From a bacterium (GTDB lineage: Bacteria > SM23-81 > DAOVCL01), in assembly GCA_029932675.1 (NCBI GenBank), contig JAOZPP010000015.1, forward strand, positions 1 through 50,837: a stretch of DNA of 50,837 nucleotides, read 5' to 3'. The notes under the pieces are model-generated. The model saw nothing but the letters and a program-made list of their open reading frames with translations. It was not told the origin of the DNA and made no database searches. Position 1 is the first letter of the stretch, and each line of letters starts with the position of its first letter. Positions 8,617 through 18,231 of this stretch are shown here, in pieces. Made by a program: the position numbers and the translations under genes.

Positions 8617-9290
8617 CTCCACCTCCATTTTATTCATACTTAATAATCTTGGACAAACATAGCGCAGTGCAGTCGCAAACAAATAGGCAGGACCTCTACC
8701 TGGTTTAGCCGGGTTTGAAAGGGCTTTTAGGTCCTGAACCCCCACTAATGGTTTTTGATTCATTAATCGGATAATCGAGAAGCAAAGGCCCAAGGAAGCT
8801 ATTATCAAAAATCTTTAACCACCTTAAATGCCTCTCCCATCAAGGGGGAGGAGACTCCTTTGAATGCTCAGTGCTGTAAGCAAAAAGGTTCACTAAATCA
8901 TTACCCGATCAAGTTGTCAAAAACCATAAGTGCGATAGAAGCCTTACCATTAAGGCAACCGCAAAAGGGTGGCCCCCAAAACCTTGAGAGGGCAGAAACT
9001 TCCCTTCTGCTCCCTGCAAATATCTCTCTAACTTTCGAGGTTTCTCAGAAGCTTCGAAAGGTTTAAGTAAGAAAACACCGAATACACCTAAAACTATCAC
9101 AAGATAATTTTTTGAGGAATTAAGCTCAATGGGAGACTTTAAGAACAACAATGGGATCTTCCCTCTTATTGCGACTTGTGACCTTATCTGGTTGCTACTT
9201 CGCCGCTGGCGATTTGTCGTCTCCAATTTAACGATAACCACCACTAAAGTCAACATTAATTTGGACAAGCAAGAGAAGGGTAAATCTAAC
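8617..9290. other. Intergenic region without supported gene
   Basis: About 670 bases between divergent transcription units (MoxR on minus, ECF sigma on plus). Open frames here have no family resemblance, and the longest overlaps the sigma gene start antisense. I see no tRNA, convincing terminator or repeat. It must hold the moxR promoter, but no near-consensus -35/-10 pair was found. Confidence 0.5.
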
Positions 9291-9319
9291 TTGACTTGGA
9301 GGTTCGTTTTGAGTATAAA
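9291..9319 (+). promoter_or_regulatory. Sigma-70-type promoter of the ECF sigma gene
   Basis: TTGACT (9291-9296), a 17-base spacer, then TATAAA (9314-9319). This puts the transcription start near 9326, giving a leader of roughly 27 bases before the ATG at 9353. No clear Shine-Dalgarno precedes that ATG. The good housekeeping match suggests the sigma gene is not solely autoregulated. Confidence 0.65.
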
Positions 9320-9352
9320 AGATGAAACAATTGCTGATGGCTCCCGTAAATA

Positions 9353-9916
9353 ATGGCGAAGGAAGAAGAGATAATCAAGAAGGCCCTCTCCGGGGACCAA
9401 AAAGCCTATTCACAAATTCTGGGAAGATATCGGAATGCGGTCTTCGGCCTGGTATACCGGATGGTGAGAGATAGGGAGGAGGCCAATGATCTTACCCAGG
9501 AGACATTCATCAGGGCTTTTAAATCCCTCCCCTATTATAGGCCAAAGTACGCCTTCTCTACTTGGCTCTTTAGGATTGCCACCAATAGGTGCATCGATCA
9601 CCTGAGGAAGAGGAAGGTTAGGACTGTTTCCTTAGATCAGGGAGTAGAGACTGAGACAGGGGAGCTGAGAAGGGAGATTCCGGATTCTTCTACCCGTCCA
9701 GATGAGATCTTCTTTCAGAAGAGGAGAATGGTCTCCATCGAGCGGGCCATCGATTCGCTACCCCCAAAATACCGGGAGGTCATTAGCCTGAAACACAAAG
9801 AGGAGAGGTCTTACGAGGAGATAGCCAGGATCTTGGATCTGCCCTTAGGAACAGTAAAGGTGAGGATATTTCGGGCCCGTGAGCTTTTGAAAAAGAAGCT
9901 GAAAAGCCTTTTATAG
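9353..9916 (+). CDS. ECF-family RNA polymerase sigma factor
   Basis: 187 residues. Region 2 contains DLTQETFIRAFKSLPYYRP and STWLFRIATNRCIDHLRK (about 44-83). Region 4 contains SLPPKYREVISLKHKEERSY and an HTH with LDLPLGTVKVRIFRARELL near the C-terminus. It directs RNA polymerase to a specific promoter set, typically envelope or stress genes. It precedes seven plus-strand genes for exported or membrane proteins, which are plausible targets. No anti-sigma (zinc-finger or RskA-like) gene follows it, so how it is held inactive is not apparent. Confidence 0.93.
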   Translation: MAKEEEIIKKALSGDQKAYSQILGRYRNAVFGLVYRMVRDREEANDLTQETFIRAFKSLPYYRPKYAFSTWLFRIATNRCIDHLRKRKVRTVSLDQGVETETGELRREIPDSSTRPDEIFFQKRRMVSIERAIDSLPPKYREVISLKHKEERSYEEIARILDLPLGTVKVRIFRARELLKKKLKSLL

Positions 9917-10020
9917 CAATCAGCTCAGCCACCTATAAATTTACCCCCTTTCATCACTTAGTCTCTCACCCTCATGCAACGCCCCGAGGCATTCAAATAA
10001 CTTAAGCAGGCGATTCAGAT

Positions 10021-12648
10021 ATGAAAACAATCTTGTTGGCTTATCTTGTAACTCTTTTATCAGTAGCCCTCTCCTGGGCAGAGGAAGGAACTTCCCAGGT
10101 GAGGGCATTCCGCACCACGGAGGGAATAAAGATAGACGGCAGGCTTAAGGAGGGGGCCTGGAGCAACCCCGGCATCTCCGGATTTATCCAGAAGAACCCA
10201 AACGAAGGCCAACCGGCAACCCAAAAAACCGAGGTCTGGGTCGCTTACGACGACGAGGCCCTTTATGTGGCTGCGCGTATGTGGGACACGGCACCGGACT
10301 CGATTGTAGGCCGTATAGGCAGACGTGATGCTGGGCTTAACTGTGACGCTTTTGTAGTTTATATAGACTCATATCATGACAAGAGAACTGGCTTCTACTT
10401 CTGGATTAACCCCTTAGGCTCTGTGGGAGATGGGACCCTCTCTAACGACTCCTGGAGCGATGACACCTGGGATGGAGTGTGGGAGGGCGCTGCGCGCATT
10501 GACGGAAAGGGGTGGACCGCAGAATTTCGCATCCCTTACTCTCAACTGCGATTCTCCAGGAAAACCAGGTATGTTTGGGGGATCAACTTCAACCGTTATA
10601 TCGAGAGGTACAACGAAAGCGATTACTTGGTTATGGTGCCCAAGAAGGATTCGGGTTTCGTCTCCCATTTTGCCGATCTGGTGGGGATCGAGGGAATAAA
10701 CCCTCCCAGGCGCTTAGATCTTCTCCCCTATCTGGTGACCAGTGGGAAGTTCCTCCAACATGAAGCCGGCGATCCCTTTCATAAGGGGTTTGAGTTCTAT
10801 AAGAACCTGGGCGCGAACCTGAAGCTGGGGTTAGGGCCCAACCTCACCCTGGATGCTACGATAAACCCAGACTTTGGGCAGGTGGAGGTTGATCCTGCTG
10901 TGGTCAACCTTTCAGCATATGAAACCTATTACGAGGAGAAGCGCCCCTTCTTCATCGAGGGGATGGACATCTTCTCCTTTGGCCAGCGGGGCTCAAACAG
11001 CAACTGGGGTTTTAACTCAGCGGTCCCCCAATTCTTCTATAGCCGACGAATTGGCCGCCCTCCTCAAGGATCGGTAACCCACACGGGTTTTATGGACCTA
11101 CCAGTTAACACCACAATCCTGGGGGCAGCTAAGATCTCTGGCAAGCTTCCCGGTGGTTGGGAGGTGGGAACGATCCACGCCTTAACTGCACGTGAATTCG
11201 CCGATATAGACACCGCAGGCGTTCGCTTTAAGCAGGAGGTTGAGCCCCTCACCTATTACGGGGTAATCCGCACCTTTAAGGATTTGAACCAAAATCGGCA
11301 AGGCATTGGGTTTATGGGGACCGCCGTAGTCCGTAACTTCAGTGATGATTCCCTCAAAAACGAGATGGGGAAGGCGGCAGTTGCCTTAGGCATAGACGGC
11401 TATACCTTCTTGGATCGGGGGAAGACTTGGGTGATAAATGGTTGGCTGGGGGGATCAGAGGTCTGGGGTGAAAGGAACTTCATAGCTGCCCTGCAGGAGG
11501 CCCCGCAACGCTACTATCAACGGCCGGATATCCACTGTGCCCATTTAGACTCAAATCGCACTTCCCTCTCCGGCTGGGCGGGAAGGGTCTCCCTCAACAG
11601 GCAGAAGGGCAACTTCTACCTCAACTCCGCCCTGGGGGTTAACTCTCCGGGGTTTGAGACAAACGATTTGGGGTTCCATTGGCGAAGCAATTTGATCAAC
11701 CACCATCTGGTATTGGGCTACCGCTGGTTTCAGCCGGGGAAGGTCTTCCGTCAAAAATTTGTCAACCTCATTGCGGCGCGCAATTGGGATTTTGACGGAA
11801 ACAAGACCTCCGAGGTCTATATGCTCTTCCTCAACGGCCAACTGGTCAATTACTGGGGGTTTAACTGTGGCTTTGGGGTAAATCCAAGCACCTTGAGCAA
11901 TGAGGAGACCAGAGGGGGGCCATTGATGAGGTCTCCAGGAGGGTATTTCGGCAACTTCTTCATCTATAGCGACAGCCGCAAGCCCGTAGTCCTCAATTTT
12001 TTTGGCAGTTACCATTCTTCCCCGTCTGGAGGGAGATCTTACTATTTCAGGCCGGGCATAGAGTGGAAGCCGGCAAGTTTCCTCACGCTGGAACTGAATC
12101 CAGAATACCAGTGGGCGCACTCCACCGCCAGTTGGGTCGTTGCCCAGCCGGACCCAACTGCAACTGCTACCTATGGCTCTCGTTACGTCTTCTCCGCATT
12201 GGAGCAGAGGGAGCTTTCGGCATCGCTGAGGATGAACTGGACATTTACCCCAAAGCTCAGCTTACAATTGTATATGCAACCCCTCTTGGCTTCCGGGGAT
12301 TACTCTGATTTTAAGGAGTTGGCCAGACCAAAGAGCTATGAGTTTAATCACTATGGTTCAACGATCGAGTACGCTAATGGGGCTTATACGGTTGACCCAG
12401 ATGGGCCAGGACCAGCAGAAAGTTTCTCCTTTAGAGATCCCGACTTCAACTACAAGTCCTTGCGAGGAACGGTGGTCCTTCGCTGGGAATTCCTCCCAGG
12501 TTCCACAATCTACCTGGTATGGACCGAGGACAGAGAAGACCATAGGGATCCAGGGGAATTCCACCCCGGACGGGATCTATTCCACCTCCTAACGGCCAGG
12601 CCAAACAACATCTTCCTCTTTAAACTGGCCTACTGGTGGAACCTCTAA
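10021..12648 (+). CDS. DUF5916 protein with N-terminal CBM9-like domain
   Basis: 875 residues with an N-terminal signal peptide (LLAYLVTLLSVALSWA). Residues about 30-220 are a family 9 carbohydrate-binding-like domain, including IDGRLKEGAW, VWVAYDDEALYVAARMWD and GWTAEFRIPYSQLRF. The remainder is DUF5916, rich in aromatic beta strands and probably an outer-membrane beta-barrel; it includes the conserved stretch TLDATINPDFGQVEVDPAVV. The family is common in FCB-group bacteria; its function is unknown, possibly glycan binding at the surface. It follows the sigma gene by about 100 bases. Confidence 0.9.
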   Translation: MKTILLAYLVTLLSVALSWAEEGTSQVRAFRTTEGIKIDGRLKEGAWSNPGISGFIQKNPNEGQPATQKTEVWVAYDDEALYVAARMWDTAPDSIVGRIGRRDAGLNCDAFVVYIDSYHDKRTGFYFWINPLGSVGDGTLSNDSWSDDTWDGVWEGAARIDGKGWTAEFRIPYSQLRFSRKTRYVWGINFNRYIERYNESDYLVMVPKKDSGFVSHFADLVGIEGINPPRRLDLLPYLVTSGKFLQHEAGDPFHKGFEFYKNLGANLKLGLGPNLTLDATINPDFGQVEVDPAVVNLSAYETYYEEKRPFFIEGMDIFSFGQRGSNSNWGFNSAVPQFFYSRRIGRPPQGSVTHTGFMDLPVNTTILGAAKISGKLPGGWEVGTIHALTAREFADIDTAGVRFKQEVEPLTYYGVIRTFKDLNQNRQGIGFMGTAVVRNFSDDSLKNEMGKAAVALGIDGYTFLDRGKTWVINGWLGGSEVWGERNFIAALQEAPQRYYQRPDIHCAHLDSNRTSLSGWAGRVSLNRQKGNFYLNSALGVNSPGFETNDLGFHWRSNLINHHLVLGYRWFQPGKVFRQKFVNLIAARNWDFDGNKTSEVYMLFLNGQLVNYWGFNCGFGVNPSTLSNEETRGGPLMRSPGGYFGNFFIYSDSRKPVVLNFFGSYHSSPSGGRSYYFRPGIEWKPASFLTLELNPEYQWAHSTASWVVAQPDPTATATYGSRYVFSALEQRELSASLRMNWTFTPKLSLQLYMQPLLASGDYSDFKELARPKSYEFNHYGSTIEYANGAYTVDPDGPGPAESFSFRDPDFNYKSLRGTVVLRWEFLPGSTIYLVWTEDREDHRDPGEFHPGRDLFHLLTARPNNIFLFKLAYWWNL

Positions 12649-12682
12649 GAAATATCAGCCTTACCTGAGAAACTGTGGAAAG

Positions 12683-13735
12683 ATGCAAAGCGTTAACCAC
12701 TTAATCTTAGCCACCTCCCTTATCCTCCTGGCCTCTGCTGGTGTGGAGGCAAGGGGAAGGTATGAGTATCCCCTCTCCCAACAGTTGGAGATTGAACCGG
12801 GGACCAAGGTGATCATAGAGAATTCAGCGGGAGATATCGAGCTGCGCCAGGGATCCCCTGGACAGTTGACCATCGGCGGGAAGAAGGTGGTCAAGGCCTC
12901 CTCCCAGCGAATTGCCGATGCCGAGGCAAAGAGGATAAAGATAGAGGTAGAGAAGGGGAAGGGAAAGGTCCGTATCTGGGTAGAGGATGGGCATCGGAGC
13001 AGGATTTTGTTCGGGATCGGGAAGAGGGTCTCCAGTTGGGCTGACCTTAGCCTCCTGATCCCCCCGAGGTCTCACTTGGAGGTTAATTCCACCAGCGGAG
13101 ATATAAGGGCAAAGGGAATGGAAGGGAGGCTCATCGCCAAGACGGTAAGTGGAGACCTCTCTTTGGAGGGTTTCGTAGGGCCTGTTTTCGTCCACACCAC
13201 CAGTGGTGACCTTAACCTAAGAGGAATAGTGGGGGATGTTAAGGTGGAGGGAACCAGCTCAGACGTGGATTTAGCAGGGATAAAGGGAAACATAGAGATA
13301 AGCACCACCAGTGGGGATGTAAGTAGCCAGGACGTGGAAGGTCACCTCACCGTGGAGGGGACAAGCGGGGATGTGCAGATAACCAGGCTAAGAGGAGACT
13401 TAGAGGTCTCCCTCCATTCGGGAGAATTAAGTGCCAGTGGGATCGTGGGTGGGGTGAAGGTGGAGACAACGAGTGGAGATGTCTACATTGGGACCTCACT
13501 TCTGGGGGATGAGAACTATCGGGTTGATACTTCGAGCGGGGATGTCACCTTCAAAATTAAGGAGACTAGCTCATTCAATTTAGTGATCGATACAGCCAGT
13601 GGAGAGATCGATGTCAAAGCACCCCTGGTAATTAAATCCATCTCCAGGAACCGTTTGATAGGAAGGGTAGGGGCTGGGGGACCAATGGTGAGGATCACCA
13701 CCGCAAGCGGAGATGTGGAACTCTTCTCTCGGTGA
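12683..13735 (+). CDS. DUF4097 beta-solenoid surface protein, TSGD-repeat type
   Basis: 350 residues with a signal peptide ending near GVEARG. From about residue 130, seven units of 18 residues each begin with SGD or a variant (SGDIRAKGMEGRLIAKTV and so on), a regular repeat that predicts a right-handed beta-helix as in DUF4097 proteins. It is probably periplasmic or on the cell surface; molecular function is unknown. It starts 34 bases after DUF5916, and its TGA overlaps the possible GTG start of the next gene. A paralogue with TNGG repeats lies at 18232-19032. Confidence 0.88.
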   Translation: MQSVNHLILATSLILLASAGVEARGRYEYPLSQQLEIEPGTKVIIENSAGDIELRQGSPGQLTIGGKKVVKASSQRIADAEAKRIKIEVEKGKGKVRIWVEDGHRSRILFGIGKRVSSWADLSLLIPPRSHLEVNSTSGDIRAKGMEGRLIAKTVSGDLSLEGFVGPVFVHTTSGDLNLRGIVGDVKVEGTSSDVDLAGIKGNIEISTTSGDVSSQDVEGHLTVEGTSGDVQITRLRGDLEVSLHSGELSASGIVGGVKVETTSGDVYIGTSLLGDENYRVDTSSGDVTFKIKETSSFNLVIDTASGEIDVKAPLVIKSISRNRLIGRVGAGGPMVRITTASGDVELFSR

Positions 13736-15474
13736 GATCGTTCTCCGAGAAGACGACAATAGATATGGTTACACAAACCCAAGGGGGAGAAATAATACAC
13801 AAAGAGAGGAAATTGACGAGGATAATCTTGACAGGGTTGTTGATGGCCGGACTTGTCGGTTGTGCTCCTGTGCAGAAAGAAAAGGGATTTAGGGAAGTAG
13901 CTGGTAGGGTAGAGAGGGTTCCAGAAAAAATGGTTTCTATCACCGTGGACCCCCGAATGGAATTACTGGCTATAGTTCAGCACTTCACTTCCTGGGCTCA
14001 AAAGGGGCATATAAAAAGCAAGACTGCATACAAGGATGATGTCGACCATTATTTTGGAAGGTTCAAAGATCATCCAGTCGTAGCCTATTTCGAAAATCTG
14101 ATTAACTCCAATTTTGCTTACGATGCGCCAGTTCAGTTCATGCTCTACCATAACGATCCCCCAGCGCTTGTGCAAAAAGCTCCATACTCGGACTACTTGA
14201 TTAAAAGAGCAGGGGGTGAGGATAACCTGACGGAATTCGCTAATGAACTAAGAAGTTTTGCTCGCAGGACAAACTTCATGCGGTTCTATCAGGCCCATAA
14301 GCCCCTGTATGACACCTTAATTGCGGAGGTGGACTCATTATTTGATGGGCAAAACTACGTTCAGACCCTTGAAGATTTTTATGGTGAATCGCAGAACAGC
14401 TATAATCTCCTCCTCTCGCCCCTATTTTCAGGGAACTATGGGATACCAATAAAGAGCGGAGCAGGGTATGATCTCTATGCTGTAATCGGCTCCTGTTCAC
14501 TCCGGGGGAAGCGCACCACCTTTGCCTGTCTCAATTACCTTGAAAGTATAACCCTACACGAATGGAGCCATCCTTTTGTAAACCCCCTGATAGACCAAAA
14601 CTATGCACTCTTTGAAAAATCTATTGCTTTGTTTGAACCTATCAAAAGGATGATGCAAAGACAAGCTTATCCCAATTGGAGGGTTACCCTCTATGAGCAC
14701 TTAGTACGTGCTTGTGGCGAGGTTCATCTGCGAGCTAAGCTCCACAAAGATTTCAATAAAAGGAAAGCCTTGGAATACCAGGAAGGAAAGGGGTTCTGGT
14801 ACATCAGCTATATGGACAGTCTGCTCTCCGTTTATGAAACCCATCGAAAGCAATATCCGACCTTCAGCCAATTTGTGCCAATTATCGCTGATAGACTCAG
14901 CCAAATTTCCGTTGCAGATCTACCAGAGAGGATAACCACCTTTAGAGGTCCCTTAGATGCCATCTTCTCTCGCACCGATTGTATCCATCTCATATATCCA
15001 ACTGCTATTGATGAAGAGTCAATCAACGAGGTTAAAAAAGATCTGGAAAACTTTGCCAGATTTCTTTCTTCTGCCCGCATAGAACCTGTGCTTATGAGCG
15101 ATAAAGAGGCTTTGGAGACCGATTGGCAAGATAAAGTTGGCTTTATCTTCGGCAATCCCAGGAGTAACTTGTTCCTTGGGCGACTGGAAATCGGAATTCC
15201 CTTGAGGTTTCGTGATAATGCAATAGAATTTGGAGGGAAAAGATATGAAGGGAGAGGGATACTCTTAATCTCCTGTATGCCGAACCCATTCAATAGGAAG
15301 CTTCCTTTTACTTTATGCATTGCCAACAGGCCGGAAGACCTGATTGGAGCCGGTTCAAGAATTAGAGGCCCCAGTGAGTGGTACGTAGATTATATCATTT
15401 TTCGCAGTGATGAAAAATTAGATGCGGGGTTGTATCATAAAGAGAAAGGCAAATGGTCCCTAACTCCTCAATAA
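13732..15474 (+). CDS. DUF4932-like HExxH lipoprotein (putative metalloprotease)
   Basis: The open frame starts with GTG at 13732 (580 residues). A better start may be TTG at 13813, which follows GAGAGG and gives a compact lipoprotein signal, with LVGC as the lipobox. A zinc-binding motif HEWSH lies at 276-280 (numbering from the GTG), and a downstream glutamate in RACGEVHLRAKL could be the third ligand. This agrees with the DUF4932 family, predicted metal-dependent peptidases. The C-terminal 200 residues have an alpha/beta layout without recognisable motifs. It overlaps the preceding DUF4097 gene by 4 bases if GTG is used. Substrate unknown. Confidence 0.8.
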   Translation: MRSFSEKTTIDMVTQTQGGEIIHKERKLTRIILTGLLMAGLVGCAPVQKEKGFREVAGRVERVPEKMVSITVDPRMELLAIVQHFTSWAQKGHIKSKTAYKDDVDHYFGRFKDHPVVAYFENLINSNFAYDAPVQFMLYHNDPPALVQKAPYSDYLIKRAGGEDNLTEFANELRSFARRTNFMRFYQAHKPLYDTLIAEVDSLFDGQNYVQTLEDFYGESQNSYNLLLSPLFSGNYGIPIKSGAGYDLYAVIGSCSLRGKRTTFACLNYLESITLHEWSHPFVNPLIDQNYALFEKSIALFEPIKRMMQRQAYPNWRVTLYEHLVRACGEVHLRAKLHKDFNKRKALEYQEGKGFWYISYMDSLLSVYETHRKQYPTFSQFVPIIADRLSQISVADLPERITTFRGPLDAIFSRTDCIHLIYPTAIDEESINEVKKDLENFARFLSSARIEPVLMSDKEALETDWQDKVGFIFGNPRSNLFLGRLEIGIPLRFRDNAIEFGGKRYEGRGILLISCMPNPFNRKLPFTLCIANRPEDLIGAGSRIRGPSEWYVDYIIFRSDEKLDAGLYHKEKGKWSLTPQ

Positions 15475-15672
15475 GATCGAGGGAGGGTCAAACACTCATT
15501 AGGATTTTTGGCCCACATCTAAATTGTGGCCATACAAAGACCTACTGTAAAATGGATCCACAGACCTTACTTTGAAAAAAGATGGGCCGTAAATCAATTA
15601 CTTACGCAACCTAAAAATAGTGAACGAGGATTTTTTACCCTTTTCCCGGCTACCAGACATTAAAAAGGGGAA

Positions 15673-16836
15673 ATGATGAGAGGCAAAATAATTAAAGGAA
15701 GATATTGGCTATTTTTACTTTTCCTTACTCCTCTAACTGCTCTTGGCCAAGGCTCTAATCCGCAGGACTCTACCTCAGATACAACCCTGGGCAGGGCAAC
15801 TGAGGTTCATATCGGAAGCGAAGGGATAACCATTGTCAGGGGGGGGAGGGGAAAAGCCTCCACTCGCATCTATCTTGACCGGGATAAGCTCTCCAAATTG
15901 GGTTCTCTCCAATCCCCTGAATCCGAGGGGGGCGGTATCGTCAAATTTGGTGAGGATATCACTATCGAGGAAGGCGAAGTGGTAAACGGGGATGTGGTGG
16001 CCATAGGGGGAAATATTCGGATCGCGGGCACAGTAGTGGGGGATGTATCTGCAGTAGGGGGAGATGTGATAGCTGAGTCCACCGCGGTAATCAGGGGGGA
16101 TGCAGTGAGCGTAGGGGGAAAGGTAGTGAAGGAACCCGGAGCGCAGATTAGGGGGTCCCGGATAGGGACCCACTTTCCTCCAAAGTTCCTTTTCCGTTGG
16201 GGCACTAAGGGTTGGTACCCTCCCCATCCCTATCACCCTCGCCTCTCCCCAGGGGCTGGATTTACCTTCGTTCTCTTCTTCGTCTTCCTCTCCCTCTCCC
16301 TTTTGATCACCCTCTTTCTCCCCACGCACATCCAAAGGATAAATGCTGCCATAGAAAGGGGATTTTTGAAGGCTGGCTTAGTTGGTTTCTTAGTAGATAT
16401 CCTCATCCTGCCGGTCTTCGTTATGCTCCTTATCACAGTTATCGGCATTCCAGTAGCCCTTTTGGTAGAACCAATTGTGCTTTTTGTAGCTATGGTCTTA
16501 GGGTTCGCAGGGATTAGCCTCTTCTTAGGTGAGAAGGTAAATCAAACCACCAGCTTAACCCTCTCCTCCCCTTTAGCCAAAGTATTGGTGGGCGGTGTAA
16601 TTATAGAACTCCTCCCCTTCTTGGCGGTCCTGTTTGGGATAGGGGGGGAGATATTCTCTCCGTTCTCCTGGGTTTTGAACATCGTCGGTTGGTTAACCCT
16701 TTACATTGGGTGGACGGTGGGATTCGGCGCGGTCTTCCTCACCAGATTTGGTTCCAGGACTCCAGCGCCCCCTGAGGTTCCCAGGGCACAGCCCCCCAAA
16801 CCCCCAGAAGAGGTTAAGGAGCCACCCAAGGATTAG
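15673..16836 (+). CDS. Bactofilin-like polymer-forming domain joined to membrane domain
   Basis: 387 residues with a signal peptide (WLFLLFLTPLTALGQG). Residues about 95-165 form short hexapeptide-like turns (GEVVNGDVVAIGGNIRIAG and related), typical of the bactofilin beta-helix. A proline-rich linker is followed by four membrane helices (about 200-345) and a proline-rich tail (PPKPPEEVKEPPKD). The polymer-forming part would lie outside the cytoplasm, unlike classical cytosolic bactofilins. Two ATGs in a row after AAGGGG leave a one-residue start ambiguity. It is probably an envelope scaffold; role inferred. Confidence 0.85.
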   Translation: MMRGKIIKGRYWLFLLFLTPLTALGQGSNPQDSTSDTTLGRATEVHIGSEGITIVRGGRGKASTRIYLDRDKLSKLGSLQSPESEGGGIVKFGEDITIEEGEVVNGDVVAIGGNIRIAGTVVGDVSAVGGDVIAESTAVIRGDAVSVGGKVVKEPGAQIRGSRIGTHFPPKFLFRWGTKGWYPPHPYHPRLSPGAGFTFVLFFVFLSLSLLITLFLPTHIQRINAAIERGFLKAGLVGFLVDILILPVFVMLLITVIGIPVALLVEPIVLFVAMVLGFAGISLFLGEKVNQTTSLTLSSPLAKVLVGGVIIELLPFLAVLFGIGGEIFSPFSWVLNIVGWLTLYIGWTVGFGAVFLTRFGSRTPAPPEVPRAQPPKPPEEVKEPPKD

Positions 16837-17136
16837 GAGGAAATCCTCAGCCCAACCGGACCAGCTCCCAAGATTCGTCTTTTATGGCTGTGCGCTCATA
16901 TTCCCTGATCTGGATGGAGCAGAGAAGGGACCGCGTGATATTACCGCTTCTCTCTTGATGAACAAGATCTTAAAATTTGGGTCCAACTTGTTGCCCGTAA
17001 TTATCTCACCTTGACGGCTTGAGGCGAAGTTCCGCTAATGATAATGGGAGAACGAGGGAATGAGGGACCATTGACCAATGGCTATGAAGGGGCCTGCGAG
17101 ATGAAGCTATAGAAAAGAACCACCAAGGGGGAAATT
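16837..17136. other. Intergenic region, nothing recognised
   Basis: Exactly 300 bases between two plus-strand genes. The short frames inside lack family resemblance, and no consensus promoter spacing or terminator was found. A ribosome-binding site (AAGGGGGAAA) for the next gene lies at the right end. Confidence 0.4.
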
Positions 17137-18210
17137 ATGAGAAAATGCACGTTATATCTCTTCATATCTTTGTTACTTCCCTGCCAATTAGCATATTCTC
17201 AAGGAACAACGCCAAAGCACCGCAGCCTAAACCTAACCATAAAGGGTTATGGAATAAGCCTGGGCAATTCGCCAGGGGTAAACGGACTGAGGGTTAACCT
17301 CGTCGACCATGGATTGAAACAAGTTAATGGCCTCAACTTCACCCTTTGGAAGCCGAAGGAGAATAAGGGTGCCGTGATCAATGGCCTGGCCATCGGCTTA
17401 GTTGCCCCGGAGGCCGAGAGGATAAATGGGGTTTCAATCGGTTGCCTTGGTGTTATCGGGCTTACAAGCTTAAATGGCTTAAACATAGGGGGGTTAGCTG
17501 CTGTCTCCAATGGGCAGGTGAGGGGGATCACCTTGGCAGGCCTGGGATTAGTAGGCCAAAAGGAGATCCTCGGGGTAAACATCGCCGGTTTAGGCACTGT
17601 CTCTGAAGGAGAGGTGAGGGGGCTAAACATAGGGGGGCTCGGCTTAGTGGGGGAGAAGGGGATTGTGGGGATAAACCTAGGTGGGTTGGGCGTTGTTTCG
17701 GAAGGAGAAGTAAGAGGGGTTACGGTAAGCGGTCTGGGAATAGTTGGCCGTGGTGGACTTAAAGGCATAAGCATCGCTGGGTTGGGTGCTGTCTCTGAAG
17801 ACGAGGTAAAAGGAGCTACTTTCGCCGGTTTAGGCGTCGTAGGGCAGAGGATAAGGGGGATAGCCCTCACGGCAGGTGAAATCAGGGCTACGGAGAGGGT
17901 GGAGGGGTTAGCCCTGGGAGCTTATCGGGTAAAGGCCAAAGCCATAAGGGGGATTGCCCTAACCTGTTTAATGACAACTTTTGAATCCTCGCAGGGTTTG
18001 ATCATCGGTCCCTATCTAAAGTCGCAATCCCTGAAGGGGCTTTCTATAGCGGCCCTTAACTCCATCAGCCGCCACCAAGTGGGCATCACCATCGGCCTGA
18101 TTAACTATGCCCAACAGCTAAAGGGGATCCAGATTGGGTTGTTCAACTATGCCGGAAATAACCCCAAATACCTAAAGATATTGCCCCTTGTCAATGCCCA
18201 CCTTGGATAA
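17137..18210 (+). CDS. Exported repeat protein, LA_2272 surface-repeat type
   Basis: 357 residues with a signal peptide ending near QLAYSQG. The body is built from 16-residue units of the type G-(V/I)-(N/T)-(I/L)-x-GLG-x-V-x-x-x-x-x-x, best seen at about 127-242. Units alternate between VG(Q/E)K-like and VSEGEVR-like halves, giving a 32-residue super-repeat. This resembles LA_2272-family surface-repeat proteins. A beta-solenoid is likely. It lies between the bactofilin-like and second DUF4097 genes, in keeping with a surface role; biochemical function is unknown. Confidence 0.8.
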   Translation: MRKCTLYLFISLLLPCQLAYSQGTTPKHRSLNLTIKGYGISLGNSPGVNGLRVNLVDHGLKQVNGLNFTLWKPKENKGAVINGLAIGLVAPEAERINGVSIGCLGVIGLTSLNGLNIGGLAAVSNGQVRGITLAGLGLVGQKEILGVNIAGLGTVSEGEVRGLNIGGLGLVGEKGIVGINLGGLGVVSEGEVRGVTVSGLGIVGRGGLKGISIAGLGAVSEDEVKGATFAGLGVVGQRIRGIALTAGEIRATERVEGLALGAYRVKAKAIRGIALTCLMTTFESSQGLIIGPYLKSQSLKGLSIAALNSISRHQVGITIGLINYAQQLKGIQIGLFNYAGNNPKYLKILPLVNAHLG

Positions 18211-18231
18211 AACCATGAGAAGGGGGACGCC

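Noticed and set aside
7621-8808. MoxR start at 8808
   Set aside because: The extra 64 residues are unlike MoxR N-termini, and GGAGG is ideally spaced before the ATG at 8616.
8909-9400. 163-codon open frame on the minus strand upstream of moxR
   Set aside because: Overlaps the start of the ECF sigma gene and its promoter, shows no family resemblance, and has an irregular composition.
12683-13735. CRISPR-like or tandem DNA repeats in the DUF4097 gene
   Set aside because: The 18-residue periodicity is in protein; DNA units are diverged and lack identical repeat-spacer structure.
17012-17045. TTGACG followed by TAATGATAATG upstream of the repeat protein as a promoter
   Set aside because: The spacing between the two elements is about 24 bases, too long for a sigma-70 promoter.
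17247-17870. Long proline-rich antisense frame under the repeat protein
   Set aside because: It mirrors the glycine-rich repeat on the other strand; no ribosome-binding site or homologous family.
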